DNA of 9,422 nt from an uncultured Flammeovirgaceae bacterium (GTDB taxonomy: Bacteria > Bacteroidota > Bacteroidia > Cytophagales > Cyclobacteriaceae): contig CAMLLI010000098.1 of the NCBI GenBank assembly GCA_946480685.1, forward strand, positions 1-9,422. Direction: 5' to 3'. Below, piece after piece: positions 7,437 through 9,422 of this stretch; the first letter of the stretch is position 1, and each line of letters opens with the position of its first letter. The position numbers and the translations under genes are program-made. Below the pieces are notes generated by a model. It did no database searches. It saw only the letters and a list, made by a program, of their open reading frames with translations, and had not been told where the DNA came from.

Positions 7437-8375
7437 ATGAGAAAAGCAGTGTTGTTTATTGTATTCATGATCTGTACCGCCAGTGCCTTTGCACAGGAAG
7501 CGCAGGCCGCGAAAACTTTCTGGGACGATCCGGTTAGCGACCCGATGTTTCCTATATACCTCGTCACAGGCTTTATACTCCTTGTAATTATGCTCGTAGG
7601 TATTGTAGCGCTATACCTGGTAAAAGTAGTGAACATGCTCATGACGGAAACCGAGAAGTCCAAAGCAGCAAAACTCGGAATTCCATATGTAACCAAGCCA
7701 TCGTTGTGGAACAGGTTTGCACAGAAAATGAATGCCTCCGTTCCGGTAGAAGCGGAAAAAGACATCGAACTTCACCACGACTACGATGGAATAAAAGAAC
7801 TCGACAACCATTTACCGCCATGGTGGAAATGGCTCTTCTACGGCACAATTGCATACTCGGTGGTATATATAGCTATATATCACTTCTCCGACACACTTCC
7901 GTTGCAGGATCAGGAGTATCAGCAGGAAGTAGCGCTTGCTGAAGAACACGCGCGTAAACTAAAAGCAGCACAGCCACAGGAAGAGATCGATGAAAACGCA
8001 CTCGCATTTACCAACGACAAGGCATTGATTGAAAAAGGAAAAGCTGTATTCGATGGCAACAACTGCGGTGCGTGTCACCGGAATGATGGTGGTGGTAATA
8101 CCATTGGTCCGAATCTTACCGATGAATATTGGTTGCACGGGGGCGACATCAAACAAGTCTTCTCTACAATCAAGAATGGTGTTGTAGAGAAAGGTATGCC
8201 GGCCTGGGGTAAATCGATGAGTCCGCAGGATGTGCGAAATGTAGCGTTCTTCATTATGAGTTTACAGGGAAGTAATCCTGCGAACGCTAAAGCACCACAG
8301 GGAGAATTATTTAAAGCAACCGCACCGGCTCCAACCGCAGCACCTGACAGTACGAATGCACAGGCATCGCTATAG
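7437..8375 (+). CDS. ccoP: Cbb3 oxidase subunit III, monohaem form (CcoP)
   Basis: This 312-residue membrane-anchored cytochrome c passes electrons into the oxidase. Residues 1-19 look like a signal peptide with a likely cut after AFA (17-19). Helix 1 is at about 38-64, and the CcoP hallmark HDYDGIKELDN-x-LPPWW is at 114-130. Helix 2 lies at about 131-150. A charged, alanine-rich linker (about 157-187) leads to one cytochrome c domain with C210-x2-C213-H214 and likely axial M254 in GMPAWG. Classical CcoP carries two haems c; here no second CxxCH exists. The protein ends in an Ala/Pro/Thr-rich tail soon after APQGELF (286-292). The ATG at 7437 is chosen because it opens directly on the signal-like segment. 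An in-frame ATG at 7392 would overlap ccoQ and add 15 polar residues. Identity is firm; the start is fairly sure. Confidence 0.95.
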   Translation: MRKAVLFIVFMICTASAFAQEAQAAKTFWDDPVSDPMFPIYLVTGFILLVIMLVGIVALYLVKVVNMLMTETEKSKAAKLGIPYVTKPSLWNRFAQKMNASVPVEAEKDIELHHDYDGIKELDNHLPPWWKWLFYGTIAYSVVYIAIYHFSDTLPLQDQEYQQEVALAEEHARKLKAAQPQEEIDENALAFTNDKALIEKGKAVFDGNNCGACHRNDGGGNTIGPNLTDEYWLHGGDIKQVFSTIKNGVVEKGMPAWGKSMSPQDVRNVAFFIMSLQGSNPANAKAPQGELFKATAPAPTAAPDSTNAQASL

Positions 8376-8383
8376 CTATAGCG
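8368..8383. repeat. Perfect 16-bp palindrome across the ccoP stop codon
   Basis: CGCTATAGCTATAGCG reads the same on both strands and includes the ccoP TAG stop at 8373-8375. In RNA it could fold as a six-pair stem with a four-base loop. No T tract follows, so it is not an intrinsic terminator. It could be a protein site or an mRNA processing element in the 53-base ccoP-ccoG gap. Function is not shown. Confidence 0.5.
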
Positions 8384-8428
8384 GCATCCCAAAACAATAT
8401 ATAGTATACAAGGAATCTGAGAAGCAGT

Positions 8429-9422
8429 ATGGAAGGGAGTATAAAAATTGATATTCGGAAAGAACGGCTGGCCAAAAGCGCAGCGGCTCGTGAAGGTGTC
8501 GATGCAGAGGAAGAGTTTCGCGATAGCATCGCTACCGTGGATGAAAAAGGTAAACGAATCTGGATCTACCCCAAGAAGCCATCCGGTCGCTATCACAACT
8601 GGCGTATAGCCGTTACCGTTGTGTTGCTTACTATTCTGCTGGGTGGTCCTTTCCTGAAGATCAATGGTCAACCCTTCCTGTTGCTAAATGTATTCGAACG
8701 AAAATTTGTTATACTGGGACAAGCCTTCTGGCCACAGGATTTTTTCCTGCTGGCTGTTGTGCTGATTATCTTTTTTGTATTCGTTATCCTGTTTACCGTT
8801 GTGTTCGGTCGCGTATGGTGCGGATGGATGTGTCCGCAGACACTGTTCATGGAAATGGTTTTCCGCAAGATTGAATACTGGATCGAAGGCGATGCTGCTG
8901 CACAACGCAGGTTAAACAAAGAACCGTGGACCGCTTCCAAAATTTTCAAGAAGACATCCAAGCACATCATCTTTCTTGCTATATCATTACTCATTGCCCA
9001 TACGGTAATGGCATATATGATTGGCGTTGAACAAACGCAAGCCATTGTAAGCGAATCGCCATCCGAAAATATAGCAGGGTTCATAGGACTGATGGCCTTC
9101 ACAGTAATTTTTTATGGTATATATGCGAAGTTCCGTGAGCAGGCCTGCATAGCAGTGTGTCCTTATGGACGATTGCAAGGTGTTCTGTTAACAAGAGAAT
9201 CAATCGTAGTAGCATACGACTGGTTGCGCGGAGAGCCTCGCGGTCATTTAAAGAAGAATGCTGAACCTGCTGTAAACACGGGCGATTGCATCGACTGTAA
9301 ACTTTGCGTACATGTTTGTCCTACCGGTATAGACATACGCAACGGCACGCAAATGGAATGTGTAAACTGTACAGCGTGTATCGATGCCTGTGATGATGTG
9401 ATTCTGAAGATCGGTAAACCGA
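8429..9422 (+). CDS. ccoG: Cytochrome c oxidase accessory protein CcoG (FixG/RdxA), 3' end outside window
   Basis: An open frame of 331 codons runs to the right edge without a stop; family members are usually about 470 residues, so roughly the last third is missing. CcoG is a membrane iron-sulfur protein reported to reduce Cu(II) to Cu(I) for cbb3 oxidase assembly. Membrane helices lie at about 58-75, 104-126, 178-199 and 215-232. Conserved cysteines are WC-x3-CPQT (C131, C135) and ACIAVCPYG (C240, C244). Two 4Fe-4S motifs follow: C287, C290, C293, C297 and C311, C314, C317, C321. The ATG at 8429 is preceded by GAGAAG (8419-8424), a weak ribosome-binding candidate, and gives the usual cytoplasmic N-terminal arm ending in IWIYPKK. 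It lies 53 bases after ccoP in the same direction, so it is probably cotranscribed. ccoH is the expected next gene. Confidence 0.96.
   Translation, partial: MEGSIKIDIRKERLAKSAAAREGVDAEEEFRDSIATVDEKGKRIWIYPKKPSGRYHNWRIAVTVVLLTILLGGPFLKINGQPFLLLNVFERKFVILGQAFWPQDFFLLAVVLIIFFVFVILFTVVFGRVWCGWMCPQTLFMEMVFRKIEYWIEGDAAAQRRLNKEPWTASKIFKKTSKHIIFLAISLLIAHTVMAYMIGVEQTQAIVSESPSENIAGFIGLMAFTVIFYGIYAKFREQACIAVCPYGRLQGVLLTRESIVVAYDWLRGEPRGHLKKNAEPAVNTGDCIDCKLCVHVCPTGIDIRNGTQMECVNCTACIDACDDVILKIGKP

Noticed and set aside
7217..7765. A 182-codon open frame on the - strand over ccoQ and the start of ccoP
   Set aside because: It is a shadow of two convincing + strand genes with no motif or context of its own.
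7865..7880. Perfect 16-bp palindrome ATATATAGCTATATAT inside ccoP
   Set aside because: It codes for conserved hydrophobic residues of helix 2 and is probably a by-product of the TATA word bias, with no sign of a separate function.
8075..8671. A 198-codon open frame on the - strand across the ccoP end and ccoG start
   Set aside because: Both + strand genes under it are strongly conserved families and its translation shows no family motif.

Overview
This window looks like chromosomal DNA of a member of the Bacteroidota; family or genus cannot be fixed from the sequence alone. The evidence is a CcoN-CcoO fusion, a CcoP with a single haem c, moderate GC content by eye, and A-rich translation starts with little Shine-Dalgarno signal. 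All convincing genes are on the + strand, are tightly packed, and belong to one theme: building and running a high-affinity cbb3-type cytochrome c oxidase for respiration at low oxygen.

Unit 1 (about 13-4883) holds assembly and supply genes. A two-domain universal stress protein overlaps by 4 bases the copper P-type ATPase gene ccoI, which loads copper for the oxidase. It is followed 4 bases later by the small maturation protein gene ccoS, then by hemN, the oxygen-independent coproporphyrinogen III dehydrogenase that keeps haem synthesis going without oxygen. A strong intrinsic terminator (4911-4942) closes this unit.

A roughly 180-base intergenic stretch (4884-5066) follows. It carries the terminator and then an alternating set of three TCAGG/CCTGA half-sites (4961-4987), the best operator candidate in the window.

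Unit 2 (about 5067-9422) holds the structural genes: ccoNO (catalytic subunit fused to the monohaem cytochrome c subunit), ccoQ, ccoP (one haem c, with an N-terminal signal-peptide-like segment), and ccoG, the membrane ferredoxin-like assembly factor linked to cupric reduction. ccoG runs off the right edge; its stop and the expected ccoH lie outside.

Electrons would enter at CcoP and the CcoO domain and pass to the haem b/haem b3-CuB centre in the CcoN domain. CcoI, CcoG and CcoS supply and insert cofactors, and HemN supplies haem precursor. I see no mobile element, CRISPR array, RNA gene or clearly novel system. The points worth a second look are the putative operator, the monohaem CcoP, the usp-ccoI coupling, a marked excess of TATATA, and small palindromes and hairpins at gene junctions. 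No stretch over 300 bases lacks a gene.
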